NCBI RefSeq assembly: GCF_000379185.1
Contig: NZ_KB900735.1
Location: forward strand, 211 to 64,210
DNA: 64,000 nt
From: Capnocytophaga cynodegmi DSM 19736
GTDB taxonomy: Bacteria > Bacteroidota > Bacteroidia > Flavobacteriales > Flavobacteriaceae
Direction of reading: 5' to 3'
Positions 46,501 to 53,570 of the stretch are shown here, piece by piece (the first letter of the stretch is position 1; the number at the start of each line of letters is the position of its first letter). The notes beneath the pieces were generated by a model. That model was not told the DNA's origin. It saw only the letters and a program-made list of their open reading frames with translations, and did no database searches. A program made the translations under genes and the position numbers.

Positions 46501-49494
46501 GGAAATGAGTATGTAGTTCCGATAGTTACAGCAGGATTGGCTTCAGTAGGGACAAAAGTAATACCAATAAACAATGGTGCAGGTAAGTACAGAGTACGAC
46601 TATATGATTCAGCGAATAAGAAATGTTATATCACGAAAGAAATCAAAGTTGATGAACCAGTTCAGCCTCAAATAGAAGTAGTTAATGTTACTAATCCAAT
46701 TTGTTTTGCTGGAAATGGCTCACTGCGAGTACAAGCCAAACCAAACACGGAAGCACCATTCACATTCAAAATTATAGCTACAAGCAATCCTGCGATAGCA
46801 ACACCAATTGTAGCGACTACTTCAGGAAATGATTATGCAACATTTGATAATCTACCAAGTAGTGACACAGGAATTGTTTACACTATAGAAGCTACATCTG
46901 CTAAAAATTGTACTATAACAACGACAGCAACAATCATTTCGCCAAGTGCAGTGACCATAGCACCTGATGCTCTGAAAGCTGATAAATATCAATGTGTAGC
47001 TAACACGAATTTACCAACGTATCCTATTCTAAGTTTTGATTTGGGTAAAGTTAATGGAGGAACACAAGCCTATAGCCGTATAGAATTTTATGAAGTGGGA
47101 GTAGCAACAGCTTTGAGTACACAGGTGGTAACAACAGGTAAAACGATTTACACTTATGGATTATCACAGCATTTGACTACTCAAAAGTCATATAACGTAA
47201 AAGTATACGATGCAAACGGATGTTCGGAAGTTTCCTCAAATATAACCATTCAACCTGCGTTGATATTGAATAGAGTATCAATTACAACCGACAAATTGAT
47301 AGATTGTAGTACAAACTTGCAAGATATTACAGTAGAGTTGACAACAGGAACACCATATAATAATGAGGCGATTGTTTATAATATAGTAAAACGAAATCAA
47401 GATGGTAGTGAGACTCTCCATACAACGAAAACCTCAAATTCATTGACAGAAACATTCAGTTTGCCTGTAGGAAACTATACTATTGTAGCACTTAATAGGG
47501 ATACGGATTGTGAGGTAAAAACATCATACGATGTTCATTCTCCAGAGACATTCATACTTACTGCAACAAATCCGGTAAATGTGAAATGCCATAATGGTTC
47601 AGATGGTGAAATCACACTAACATTTACCGATACAAGACTTACAGATGGTGATCAAGCAACAGACGGGTTCACTTATGTGATAAATCCGATAGCTCCATCG
47701 GCAGGTTCAACTAAAAATGGAACAGTTAATGGTCGAAAAACAGAAACCATTACTGGATTATTAGCTGGTAAGTACCAAGTAACAGCAACTTCTATTAAAA
47801 ATGGTTGTACAGCTATTGCTTCGTTTGAAATTACACAAAGCGAATATCCTATTTCTGCTACAGCAACTGAAACCTATGGGGTTACTTGCTTGAACAATAG
47901 AGGAGAAGTTATGGTGACTGTTAATGGAGGAAAAGCTCCATACCAAGTAACTTTAACGTCTGTTGATGGTTCAGTAAATCAAACCAAAACAGGAAGAAAC
48001 GTTACTGACAATGGCGGGCAATTCTTGTTTATTGGTTTGAAATCTGATCCAGTTTCTGGTTCATTAGTTTACAATGTTTCGGTTACAGATGCCTCAGGTT
48101 GCGTTCAACCGGATATAACAACAATAACACTTGTGCATCCCATTCCTGTTACGGCTACGGCTACCATTACTCAGGAAATAACTTGTCCGGGGGCAAATGA
48201 TGCGATTATTACAATAAGTAACGTGTTAGGAGGTTCAGGAGCAGGAACTTACAACTATGTTCTGCAAGGTACAAAAACATCAATTACGCAATCATCAACA
48301 GTATTTACGAACTTACCACCAGATACATACACAGTAATTGTAACTGATGCTTGGGATTGCGATGTTACGGTAGGAACATTAACTATTGTTGATGCAACTC
48401 CAATGACCTTGACAAGAACAGGTGCGGAATTAACTGTTTGTTATGCAGAAAAAACAGCTTGGATTAACGTGGAAATTCAGGGAGGAACAGCTCCTTATGT
48501 AGCAGAACTTCTAAGAACTGATGCTGTTGTGAGCATACATACACAGAATGTTACTGCAGCAGACCCTAACTTCCGAGTACCAGCAATGTTGGGAGTTGGT
48601 GAGTACGAAATAAGAATCACAGATGCCAGAGGTTGTACGTTGTCGCCAACTTACAAATTTGAGGTAAAAGAGGTTCCAGACCTTACTTCAAAAGCAACTC
48701 AAGAGGGAACTTGTGAGTCCAATGTTTATAAAACTTGGATTGAAGTGAAATTCAGAACTAATGTCAATTTTGATAAGTTGAGTTATCAGTTGGGAGCAGG
48801 TCCTAAGAGGGCATTCTCCAGACATACCGACAATATTGGTTATATTGATGAAAATGTGTTTGAAAACTTAACAGGTACACAAACGCTAACTATTTTCTAC
48901 AATGATGTTGATGTAGAAACCAGACTTCCTGTGGAATGCGTATACGCTCTAACAGAACCTATACTTATTGAAAAAACATTGCAATTAGGTGAAGTCCAGG
49001 TGGTTCCTAATACTAAGATAAACACCATCGAAGTTAAAGGGAAAGATGGAGTTCAGCCATATACGTATGTGTTTAATGGTCAAAATCAAGGAGAAAATGG
49101 TGTATATCAACTAAGATTTACCGACCCAGAGGAAGTCATCAACGGAAAAAGATATAAAGTTATCAATGTAATTGTATATGATTCAGCTGGTTGTTCAAGT
49201 ACAAAGGTTATAAAAGAAGAATATTTTGATATTGAGATTCCGAATTTCTTCACTCCTGATGGAGATGGTGTAAATGACACTTGGAAACCTAAATATGCTG
49301 AGGATTATCCTTATATGAGAGTTTATATTTACGACAGATATGGAAGAAAAATTAAAACTCTTTCTCAAGGCGAAGGTTGGGACGGAACCTATGAAAACAG
49401 AGCCCTTCCAAGTGGTGATTATTGGTATATCATTGATTTGAATAGCAATATTGATTCACGTAAATTCAATGGAAACTTTACGTTATACCGATAA
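37501..49494 (+). CDS. Giant SprB-like cell-surface adhesin with type B T9SS sorting domain
   Basis: 3,997 residues. Signal peptide MKKVLFVFTFLITTLVVKGQ. A long N-terminal Ig-like region is followed by a HYR domain at about 955-1040 (TAPVITGCPV, TATDNCTWTH, TYVFTDASGN), a DUF11-like region to about 1150, a MAM-like domain about 1812-2000 (EDFGVGEDTC..DDIVIW), then many SprB-type repeats (C-x-G..G-x-x..G-T-Y-x-V-x-V-T-D-A-N-G-C). The last ~85 residues (IPNFFTPDGDGVNDTW to FNGNFTLYR) are the gliding-type (TIGR04131-like) T9SS C-terminal domain. SprB in Flavobacterium is the gliding adhesin; a gliding or host-binding role here is inference. Own promoter and terminator. Confidence 0.9.
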   Translation: MKKVLFVFTFLITTLVVKGQQCFENFTTTTKSGLCLSDAALTVKLPDGCKGTYAVELIEPNQIGLPSVPLLDADGSYTFTNLKAGTYTVTLINQGNSARSTSKVVQVTSTYRNIDITPPQITAPSSAGNDARVRFNIRPTGGIGPFKVSIVKPDGSPLNPPVPSQQIAKSTSNVSVVFQGNETAPIITGNVVIVVEDLANNMPDCGEVRKEPIRIPSPIDTESRFEIYKEGASSRIRINDQCKYQFWIQVRRKDGKTYNSQDISFLRQAGRAVIRNLTTGYEEDISHTFADGKISEGASFYSGWNFSIGDKVELIIQGALNTIREKFVLDAQSMNPYFQHPKSPPVVRNQVPVWLNNQSQVACGNQLKVNAGVNWMWRQFENEADSDTPAVYAKYEWYQNLGEWLTEEQVNAGKVGYYYEVYKATVPGTPNIDDPTHWTRITEASGNIKIKDRTNIEINSGNGFYKVTYKNNSSIGTPPNSCHEISRMSYVGKDPNKHYLDYIFDGFEMNRGVYENTVSLRIYLSSNKFVYPAKMTIMPVDGSNSKTFATSLPLDGEGTYTRTINFPIEEVISDPTNPAINPKNYVIIGDFPAGEYNVTFSDACGDSRTRRINFRYPVKYDGDFIEVDQECRFGNVSFDLAMIHKGAMPYLSVGIQRKNPNGTWSSVGGQPGFKTKTGTFNNLPSGEYRLFVTNMIYAKAEVLRWNNAGDYDVRDKDNAGVPLDQHGVDGFTKMPDFIDAIRGNAQPWQRGMVRFITNYHEFTINETKPLQTDVSSTYCDRTNGNGLVAITVKNPEDIRYPLTFRLKDATGKIISKTYEKGSGATSHVFSNVSDGDYVVETEHTCGKWYNNVTVKASNYANPRMRYTLDNLDPCLGGEVTLIFGGSEQLFDIEWFRLDDDGNEILPSIGTGKQIKQFVSSTTTFRAKYKIKSLEGICPGTKLEGVLENTITIEPDKTAPVITGCPVTPIEVNAAVGTCSAIVNWETITATDNCTWTHTQTHQSGDRFDIGTHTVTYVFTDASGNTSTCTFNVVVKSNALNLNVNASYIDGAGNVLTQDLALNQQFQYRIEYKNIGQENITTSTLTIKFSDNPYITIGEPVVTDASVGSYVPTYTKSDRTFTFVLPKETLRGNSEERKIYIPLAVNGDYSEIGKACMNFLSTNYVFEYEGGSQDCLIPKQIKTATNTIAISTENNERSELFCAGSSLELTATEGFDSYKWYLDGVLIPTSTTHTHLATSPGVYTVEKIKNCDGTTLVSKEIIKFKEHDASDIDLIKAQANGGAICGADGRWTSHFILCNEPSRIIKVNFVNTKLEWQRYNGTSTNSKCPDYGGDWRIDANGVGNTFTANTQGKYRLKVTSNNGCEAYYYFDVFVNTLAGEIVQPVGHITNYQPGNFTIRMMTEGITYQYTLKNATGQIINGINKATGSHDYRITGISEPGTYTVEVTSPNLANCSTILTAKIEKQTELTATATPKAWTDCNKLNVLFEVQGGKSPYEFAIWKINGVQKYPDYASIPASEFNIATIPDGQSFIEKEITITQPGEYIFVTKDANGAYAETPKVDIYPEGIDGYTIDTKDIICGFAANSGQISVNFNSRLQNIITELYKLDAAGNRAETYTPNATGFYDGLTAGKYELEISIKKSGIKICKYINPIEIRENENTLKAFAGVVEDESCDNVNTPRKYKVHVNNVTGGSGTGYVYSSNGVDYGTSNVLYLSASGKVYVKDSNGCPLEIDVNITPLMPPTISVSNVEYTCSGQGTFTITATPAGDYEYEVVGNGVNERKKTNVFTLPVGNYSVFVHYRPGSSLATTPNYLFKEDFGVGEDTCDNSVTYMTCKPNEALESNQYVITSRVQGKTEWVSPTPTDASAVANGRYLAVNANSNQGNLGIIYRKEIKDVIQGTDLKVSLKLHNLLSPTYSGGKNPNIDLVILNAIGGAEIQRIGLGQILATGNWESKSVIFNAALITTSELVFEIRNKEAASAQVGSDLAVDDIVIWQDTKLCNVRLESQSVSVEENKAFKVTGTAEDAKCGNLGKVNLKIENLNGANISYSTDNVNWTALIVTPISTSEGSAVIDNLPATTNGIVYIRKDNDHSCVAEVNYVINAPETISVATTLLRGVSCDNANAEVRVTATGGTKPYQTFKIGTTTQPAINNEATFNTLPAGTYEVEVTDANGCIATSTLEIADKLPLTLEVENLEPCSAGGDTGRIQISVTNGNGNYRFSQNGVDFYASPFANGAYYVFENLSVGTHIFTVIDGLNCKQQISAVIYEPLRLNVEGPTEHLTCHQTSKAVYSLKATGGDPTKVKEFLWSNDGTTFNSGNTTGVNIVTTGDSAVFSTTEEGTYYFRVRYEYEAGNYCMATSLKREVKIVKPKFKGTIPSTNITCGGVASGRIDVSASNIEGGQSPYELLLFDGTTTTTHSVGSITGLKAGNYTLTIKDAGGCFSEPASVTITENPALKVSYKTKEVHCNAGQGMDLGSVEIELVSGGTAPFSIEMRYKDVVHAAPVHTETNLTIGSVVRKAGLIPHDYTYVITDANGCKTEGTFSVAATSDRIIASVTGIVAGCATGSITVSAYNAGGQSIADGSHWFAVYTLGLTPPTGTPPATGDTWVVGGTTWYRGSKVKVTDHSGNLVDGATATLRDLIPGAKYRFIVYDNTTKCYIIEEAGEVPPAQSNLKISALTTTSTTCNSANDGKVRFTLSDWDASTTSIEYEVYTYSDNRPTTFRGSVPVATPMNIEIEDLPANKYYVVFTENGTGCKKASEPFVIEKSLTELVVENPTTSNDNCKGGNGQISVEVRDGQAPYKYYYHNLATPAPIIGSTALTTQLDASTDTSSKKVDAGQWIVFVRDASGCIKATPPITVGKDAEPAINSIEVEDPCANTTTFAVRLNLSQVGVGQHSYRVLMGTSVISTWTDISIASGITSFSLPIRLAAGNTYTIELKDGNGCEVTGTINIPLPMEYKLSSSPMACGTDEVKIILSDIKGGSGNYEYKLDKVYDIDDQGNEYVVPIVTAGLASVGTKVIPINNGAGKYRVRLYDSANKKCYITKEIKVDEPVQPQIEVVNVTNPICFAGNGSLRVQAKPNTEAPFTFKIIATSNPAIATPIVATTSGNDYATFDNLPSSDTGIVYTIEATSAKNCTITTTATIISPSAVTIAPDALKADKYQCVANTNLPTYPILSFDLGKVNGGTQAYSRIEFYEVGVATALSTQVVTTGKTIYTYGLSQHLTTQKSYNVKVYDANGCSEVSSNITIQPALILNRVSITTDKLIDCSTNLQDITVELTTGTPYNNEAIVYNIVKRNQDGSETLHTTKTSNSLTETFSLPVGNYTIVALNRDTDCEVKTSYDVHSPETFILTATNPVNVKCHNGSDGEITLTFTDTRLTDGDQATDGFTYVINPIAPSAGSTKNGTVNGRKTETITGLLAGKYQVTATSIKNGCTAIASFEITQSEYPISATATETYGVTCLNNRGEVMVTVNGGKAPYQVTLTSVDGSVNQTKTGRNVTDNGGQFLFIGLKSDPVSGSLVYNVSVTDASGCVQPDITTITLVHPIPVTATATITQEITCPGANDAIITISNVLGGSGAGTYNYVLQGTKTSITQSSTVFTNLPPDTYTVIVTDAWDCDVTVGTLTIVDATPMTLTRTGAELTVCYAEKTAWINVEIQGGTAPYVAELLRTDAVVSIHTQNVTAADPNFRVPAMLGVGEYEIRITDARGCTLSPTYKFEVKEVPDLTSKATQEGTCESNVYKTWIEVKFRTNVNFDKLSYQLGAGPKRAFSRHTDNIGYIDENVFENLTGTQTLTIFYNDVDVETRLPVECVYALTEPILIEKTLQLGEVQVVPNTKINTIEVKGKDGVQPYTYVFNGQNQGENGVYQLRFTDPEEVINGKRYKVINVIVYDSAGCSSTKVIKEEYFDIEIPNFFTPDGDGVNDTWKPKYAEDYPYMRVYIYDRYGRKIKTLSQGEGWDGTYENRALPSGDYWYIIDLNSNIDSRKFNGNFTLYR

Positions 49495-49515
49495 ACAGTA
49501 GCAAATCAGCAGAAT

Positions 49516-49562
49516 AAAAAATGGAAAGTTAGAGAAGTTTTTCTTGAACTTTCCATTTTTTT
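49516..49562 (+). terminator. Terminator after the adhesin gene
   Basis: AAAAAATGGAAAGTT (49516-49530) / AACTTTCCATTTTTTT (49547-49562), 15-base stem with a 16-base loop. Confidence 0.9.
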
Positions 49563-49572
49563 CATACCTTTG
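49544..49572 (+). promoter_or_regulatory. Promoter for the S9 peptidase gene, overlapping the adhesin terminator
   Basis: TTG at 49544-49546 in the loop/stem of the terminator, 18-base spacer, TACCTTTG at 49565-49572. Leader about 20 bases before the ATG at 49599. Confidence 0.6.
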
Positions 49573-49598
49573 GGAGGTCAAACTAAAATTTTATAATT

Positions 49599-51758
49599 AT
49601 GCCTAAAAAAATAACATTAAAAAGGTTTACTATTGCTGCCGTTTCTGTTATTTTTGCAACTTCTTGTAAAAATAATACTGAAACGATGAAAAAGACAGAA
49701 TATCCAGATATTCAGCCACCTGTGGCGAAGAAAGTTCCTCACAAATTGGAAAAATTTGGTGATGTACGTACCGATGATTATTTTTGGTTGAATCAACGTG
49801 AAAACCAAGAAGTTATCGACTATCTGAACGCCGAAAATGAGTATTACCAAAAAATGACGGCTCACACTAAGGATTTTCAAAACTCGCTTTTCGAGGAAAT
49901 GAAATCCCGAATTAAAGAAGATGATTCGTCCGTACCGTATTTCCGAAACGGATATTGGTACATTACTCGCTACGAAACGGGAAAAGATTACCCTATTTAT
50001 GCGCGTAAAAAAGGAACTTTGGACGCTCCCGAAGAAATTATGTTCGATTGTAACGAGATGGCAAAAGGACACGCCTATTTCCAACTTGCGGGAATTTCTG
50101 TAAGTGATGATAATAAATGGGCTGTTTTTGGTGTGGACACTGTTTCTCGTCGCCAATACGTGTTGCAAATCAAAAACTTAGAAACAGGTGAAATTCTTTC
50201 TCAAAAAATTGAAAACACCACAGGTTCAGCAGCTTGGGCAAGTGATAACAAAACGCTATTTTATACCCAAAAGGACCCACAAACCCTTCGTTCTGATAAA
50301 ATTTATCGTCACGAATTGGGTACAGATACCAAAAAAGATGTACTTATTTTCCACGAAAAAGACGATACTTTCTACACGTATGTATATCGTGAAAAATCAA
50401 GAAAATACATCGTTATCGGTTCAGGAAGTACGCTTACATCGGAATATCAAATCCTAAAAGCGGACAATCCAAAGGGCGATTTTAAAGTATTTCAGAAACG
50501 TACACGAGGTTTGGAGTACGATATTTCACACTACGGCGATGCTTTCTACATCGTTACCAATAAAGACAATGCAACGAACTTCAAGTTGATGAAAACCGCT
50601 GAAAATGCGACTTCTTCCGAGAATTGGAAAGAACTTATTCCGCATCGTGAGGACGTGTTTTTGGAAGGAATCGAAATTTTCAAGAATTTCTTAGTGGTGG
50701 AAGAAACGTTCAATGGTTTAAATAGAATTGAAATTCGTCCTTGGAGTGGTGGGCAGTCGTATTATTTGCCTTTCGAAAGTGAAACTTACACGGCATACAC
50801 TACACAAAATGTTGATTTTGATACAGATGTATTGCGCTACGGATATCAGTCGATGGCGACACCTGCTTCGGTAATTGACTTTAATATGGTTACCAAAGCA
50901 AAAACGGTGCTAAAGGAGCAACAAGTTTTGGGTGGAAAATTTGACAAAAATAATTACGTAGAAGAACGAATTTGGGCAACGGCACAAGATGGAACAAAAA
51001 TTCCAATGTCGATGGTTTATCGCAAGGGAATGAAAAAAGATGGTAAAAATCCGTTGTTGTTGTACGCTTATGGTTCATATGGGCATACGGTAAGTCCGTA
51101 TTTCTCCTCTTCTCGATTGAGTTTGCTTGATAGAGGTTTCATTTATGTGATTGCTCACATTCGTGGAGGGCAATATTTGGGCAGAAAATGGTATGAAAAC
51201 GGCAAAATGCTACACAAAAAGAATACATTTACCGATTTTGTTGATTGTTCTAAACATTTGATAGCTGAAAAATATACTTCAAACGAACATTTGTATGCCG
51301 AAGGAGGTTCAGCAGGAGGTTTATTGATGGGAGCTGTCGTTAATATGGCTCCGGAGCTTTACAACGGTGTGATTGCTGCAGTTCCGTTTGTTGATGTGAT
51401 AACTACAATGCTTGATGATACCATTCCTTTAACGACAGGAGAGTATGACGAGTGGGGAAATCCGAATGAAAAAGAGTATTATGATTATATGCTTTCTTAT
51501 TCGCCTTATGACCAAGTAAAAGCACAAAATTACCCTAATATGTATGTTTCTACGGGATTGCACGACTCGCAAGTACAGTACTGGGAACCAGCTAAATGGG
51601 TAGCTAAATTGCGTCAGATGAAAACCAATAATAAATTGCTGTTCCTCGACACGAATATGGATGCAGGACACGGCGGAGCCTCTGGTCGTTTTGAAGCTCT
51701 GAAAGAAACCGCCAAAGAATACGCATTTATGCTGGATTTGGAAGGAATAACTAAGTAG
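49599..51758 (+). CDS. S9 family oligopeptidase (protease II type), lipoprotein
   Basis: 719 residues. Lipoprotein signal with Cys23 (FATSCKNN). N-terminal beta-propeller (about 70-430) controls access for short peptides; C-terminal alpha/beta hydrolase carries the triad Ser571 in GGSAGG, Asp656 in LHDSQV and His691 in GHGG. This matches oligopeptidase B (PtrB) of the prolyl oligopeptidase family, which cleaves after basic residues in short peptides. It is envelope-anchored, unlike the cytosolic E. coli enzyme, so probably digests peptides outside the cytoplasm. Single gene; promoter and terminator are both visible. Confidence 0.92.
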   Translation: MPKKITLKRFTIAAVSVIFATSCKNNTETMKKTEYPDIQPPVAKKVPHKLEKFGDVRTDDYFWLNQRENQEVIDYLNAENEYYQKMTAHTKDFQNSLFEEMKSRIKEDDSSVPYFRNGYWYITRYETGKDYPIYARKKGTLDAPEEIMFDCNEMAKGHAYFQLAGISVSDDNKWAVFGVDTVSRRQYVLQIKNLETGEILSQKIENTTGSAAWASDNKTLFYTQKDPQTLRSDKIYRHELGTDTKKDVLIFHEKDDTFYTYVYREKSRKYIVIGSGSTLTSEYQILKADNPKGDFKVFQKRTRGLEYDISHYGDAFYIVTNKDNATNFKLMKTAENATSSENWKELIPHREDVFLEGIEIFKNFLVVEETFNGLNRIEIRPWSGGQSYYLPFESETYTAYTTQNVDFDTDVLRYGYQSMATPASVIDFNMVTKAKTVLKEQQVLGGKFDKNNYVEERIWATAQDGTKIPMSMVYRKGMKKDGKNPLLLYAYGSYGHTVSPYFSSSRLSLLDRGFIYVIAHIRGGQYLGRKWYENGKMLHKKNTFTDFVDCSKHLIAEKYTSNEHLYAEGGSAGGLLMGAVVNMAPELYNGVIAAVPFVDVITTMLDDTIPLTTGEYDEWGNPNEKEYYDYMLSYSPYDQVKAQNYPNMYVSTGLHDSQVQYWEPAKWVAKLRQMKTNNKLLFLDTNMDAGHGGASGRFEALKETAKEYAFMLDLEGITK

Positions 51759-51778
51759 AAGTAGTAAGATGTATATTA

Positions 51779-51818
51779 AAAAGTCTCATTTTGTAAAAAA
51801 TGAGACTTTTCTTTTTTT
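51779..51818 (+). terminator. Terminator after the S9 peptidase gene
   Basis: AAAAGTCTCATTTT (51779-51792) / AAAATGAGACTTTT (51797-51810), then CTTTTTTT. 14-base perfect stem. Confidence 0.9.
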
Positions 51819-51924
51819 ATGTAAATAAAATTTCATAAAGAAAATATTTTGAGTAAATTTGTAAAAATATTTTCTGTGGTGTAAAAAATATTAACAGAAA
51901 GTTTTTATTTCATAAAATAAGTTT

Positions 51925-51932
51925 TAGATTTG
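51925..51932 (+). promoter_or_regulatory. -7 box for the YbbR-coaE unit
   Basis: TAGATTTG fits TAnnTTTG, 26 bases before the GTG at 51959. A second candidate, TAAATTTG, is at 51854-51861. Confidence 0.4.
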
Positions 51933-51958
51933 GGAAAGAATTAAAAAATTTTTATTCT

Positions 51959-52909
51959 GTGATACGTTCAACAAAAAATGAAATACGAATACTTCTAATA
52001 AATAGAAGAACATTTAAGATGCTGATTTGTATTCTTTTATCTGTACTTTTGTGGGTGCTCATTCGGTTGTCGAAAAATTTACAAAGAGAATTTTCTGTTG
52101 ATATTTCGATTACGAATGTTCCTGAAAATATGTTTTTGAAATCATCTCAAACCCACCAAATTAAAATTCTTGCAGAAGGAAAAGGATATGCTTTATTTAA
52201 GTACTATTCTGGTATTCAAGAATTAAGTGTAGATTTTAATGATTTAGAACACATTGAAGGAAAAAAATATAAACTTTCTACAAATATCGCAAATAAGTTA
52301 AATTCTTCATATTCATCGGAACTAAAAATACAAAACACATATTCAGATACTATTTACGTCGATTTACAAAAAAAATATACAAAAAAAATACCTGTAGAAG
52401 TTGATTTGAATGCTGATTTTCAGAGAGAATACCAGCTTACAGAAATGATTGTTCAGCCAGATTCGGTAATAGTTTCGGGGGCAAAACCTGTTATAGATAC
52501 ATTGAAAACTATCTCAATATCTTTTCCTCTTCAAAAAAATGTAAAATCTTCATTTGAAAAGTCTTATCATTTGAAAAATACAGATTGCGTAAAATTTGAC
52601 AAGAATAAAATAATCGTTAAAGCAATTGTTGATAAGATGAGCGAGCAACTCATCAAAATACCTGTACAATTGCTTAATATACCTGAAGGAAGCCAAATTA
52701 AAATTTTTCCTACAGAGGTAACTATTTTATGTTCAGGTGATTTGAATATACTTAAAAAAATAACTTCAGATGAAATAACTGTAATAGCAGATTATAACAA
52801 TGTTCAAAATAACAAATATTTACCCTTAACGATTCGGACAAAGTTAAAACGTGTGAAATTATCATTTTTGAATGAAAACAAAGTTGATTTTTTAATTCGT
52901 AAGATATGA
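51959..52909 (+). CDS. YbbR-domain membrane protein
   Basis: 316 residues with a GTG start at 51959. One N-terminal membrane segment (about 20-38: MLICILLSVLLWVLIRLSK) after a basic stretch, then two or three YbbR-like beta domains (about 45-130, 135-225, 232-310), the family pattern for a single-pass, externally facing protein. YbbR proteins are linked to c-di-AMP cyclase regulation in Firmicutes (CdaR); whether that applies here is not supported by neighbours. The last bases of its frame overlap the coaE start (ATGA), so translation is coupled. Confidence 0.85.
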   Translation: MIRSTKNEIRILLINRRTFKMLICILLSVLLWVLIRLSKNLQREFSVDISITNVPENMFLKSSQTHQIKILAEGKGYALFKYYSGIQELSVDFNDLEHIEGKKYKLSTNIANKLNSSYSSELKIQNTYSDTIYVDLQKKYTKKIPVEVDLNADFQREYQLTEMIVQPDSVIVSGAKPVIDTLKTISISFPLQKNVKSSFEKSYHLKNTDCVKFDKNKIIVKAIVDKMSEQLIKIPVQLLNIPEGSQIKIFPTEVTILCSGDLNILKKITSDEITVIADYNNVQNNKYLPLTIRTKLKRVKLSFLNENKVDFLIRKI

Positions 52910-53499
52910 TGGTAGTGGGGCTGACTGGAGGAATTGGTAGTGGAAAAACTACAATTGCTAAAATGTTTGAGAAATTAGGAATTTCTGTTTATATATCAGA
53001 TCAAGAAGCTCAGAAATTGATAGAAAGTGATGAAAATATTAAAAATAGAATAAAGTCTTCATTTGGAGAATTGGCTTATATCAATGGTAAATACAACAGA
53101 AAATATATAGCAGAAATTGTTTTTAAAAACAAAGATAAATTATCTATAATCAATGAGATAGTTCATCCTGAGGTAGCAAAACATTTTTCAGAGTGGAAAA
53201 CTAAGCAAAATTCACCTTATGTAATCAAGGAGAGTGCAATTTTATTTGAGAGTGGGGCTTATCAAAGTTGTGATTATATCATTACTGTTATAGCTCCTGA
53301 GCAAGAACGAATTCGTAGAGTAGTTGAAAGAGATGGAGTTAGCGAAAAATCTGTAAGAGAACGGATAAAAAATCAATGGACAGATGAAAAAAGAATAAGT
53401 CTGTCGAACGAAGTTATAAATAATATAAATATTGAAATCTCTTCGTTAAAAGTACAAGAAATACATTCTAAATTAATTAAAAAATTGAGAAAACAATAA
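52906..53499 (+). CDS. coaE: Dephospho-CoA kinase
   Basis: 197 residues; last step of coenzyme A synthesis, phosphorylating dephospho-CoA with ATP. Walker A in GLTGGIGSGKTT (about 5-16), D-Q-E-A (about 33-36), the lid and substrate region HPEV (about 87-90), and R-R-V-V-E-R-D (about 138-144). Two ATG codons are adjacent (52906 and 52909); either could start. It overlaps the YbbR gene by 4 bases, an arrangement that suggests coupled translation of two functionally unrelated genes, common in this group. Confidence 0.93.
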   Translation: MMVVGLTGGIGSGKTTIAKMFEKLGISVYISDQEAQKLIESDENIKNRIKSSFGELAYINGKYNRKYIAEIVFKNKDKLSIINEIVHPEVAKHFSEWKTKQNSPYVIKESAILFESGAYQSCDYIITVIAPEQERIRRVVERDGVSEKSVRERIKNQWTDEKRISLSNEVINNINIEISSLKVQEIHSKLIKKLRKQ

Positions 53500-53570
53500 T
53501 TTGGAATTTATTTAAGTTAAAATTTAGTTAAAAAATAAAATTAAGAAAATTTTTGTATTAGTTTTGTACA

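Noticed and set aside
37501-49494. Frameshift or assembly error in the 12-kb open frame
   Set aside because: The frame runs without interruption from signal peptide to a complete type B C-terminal domain, so it is intact as given.
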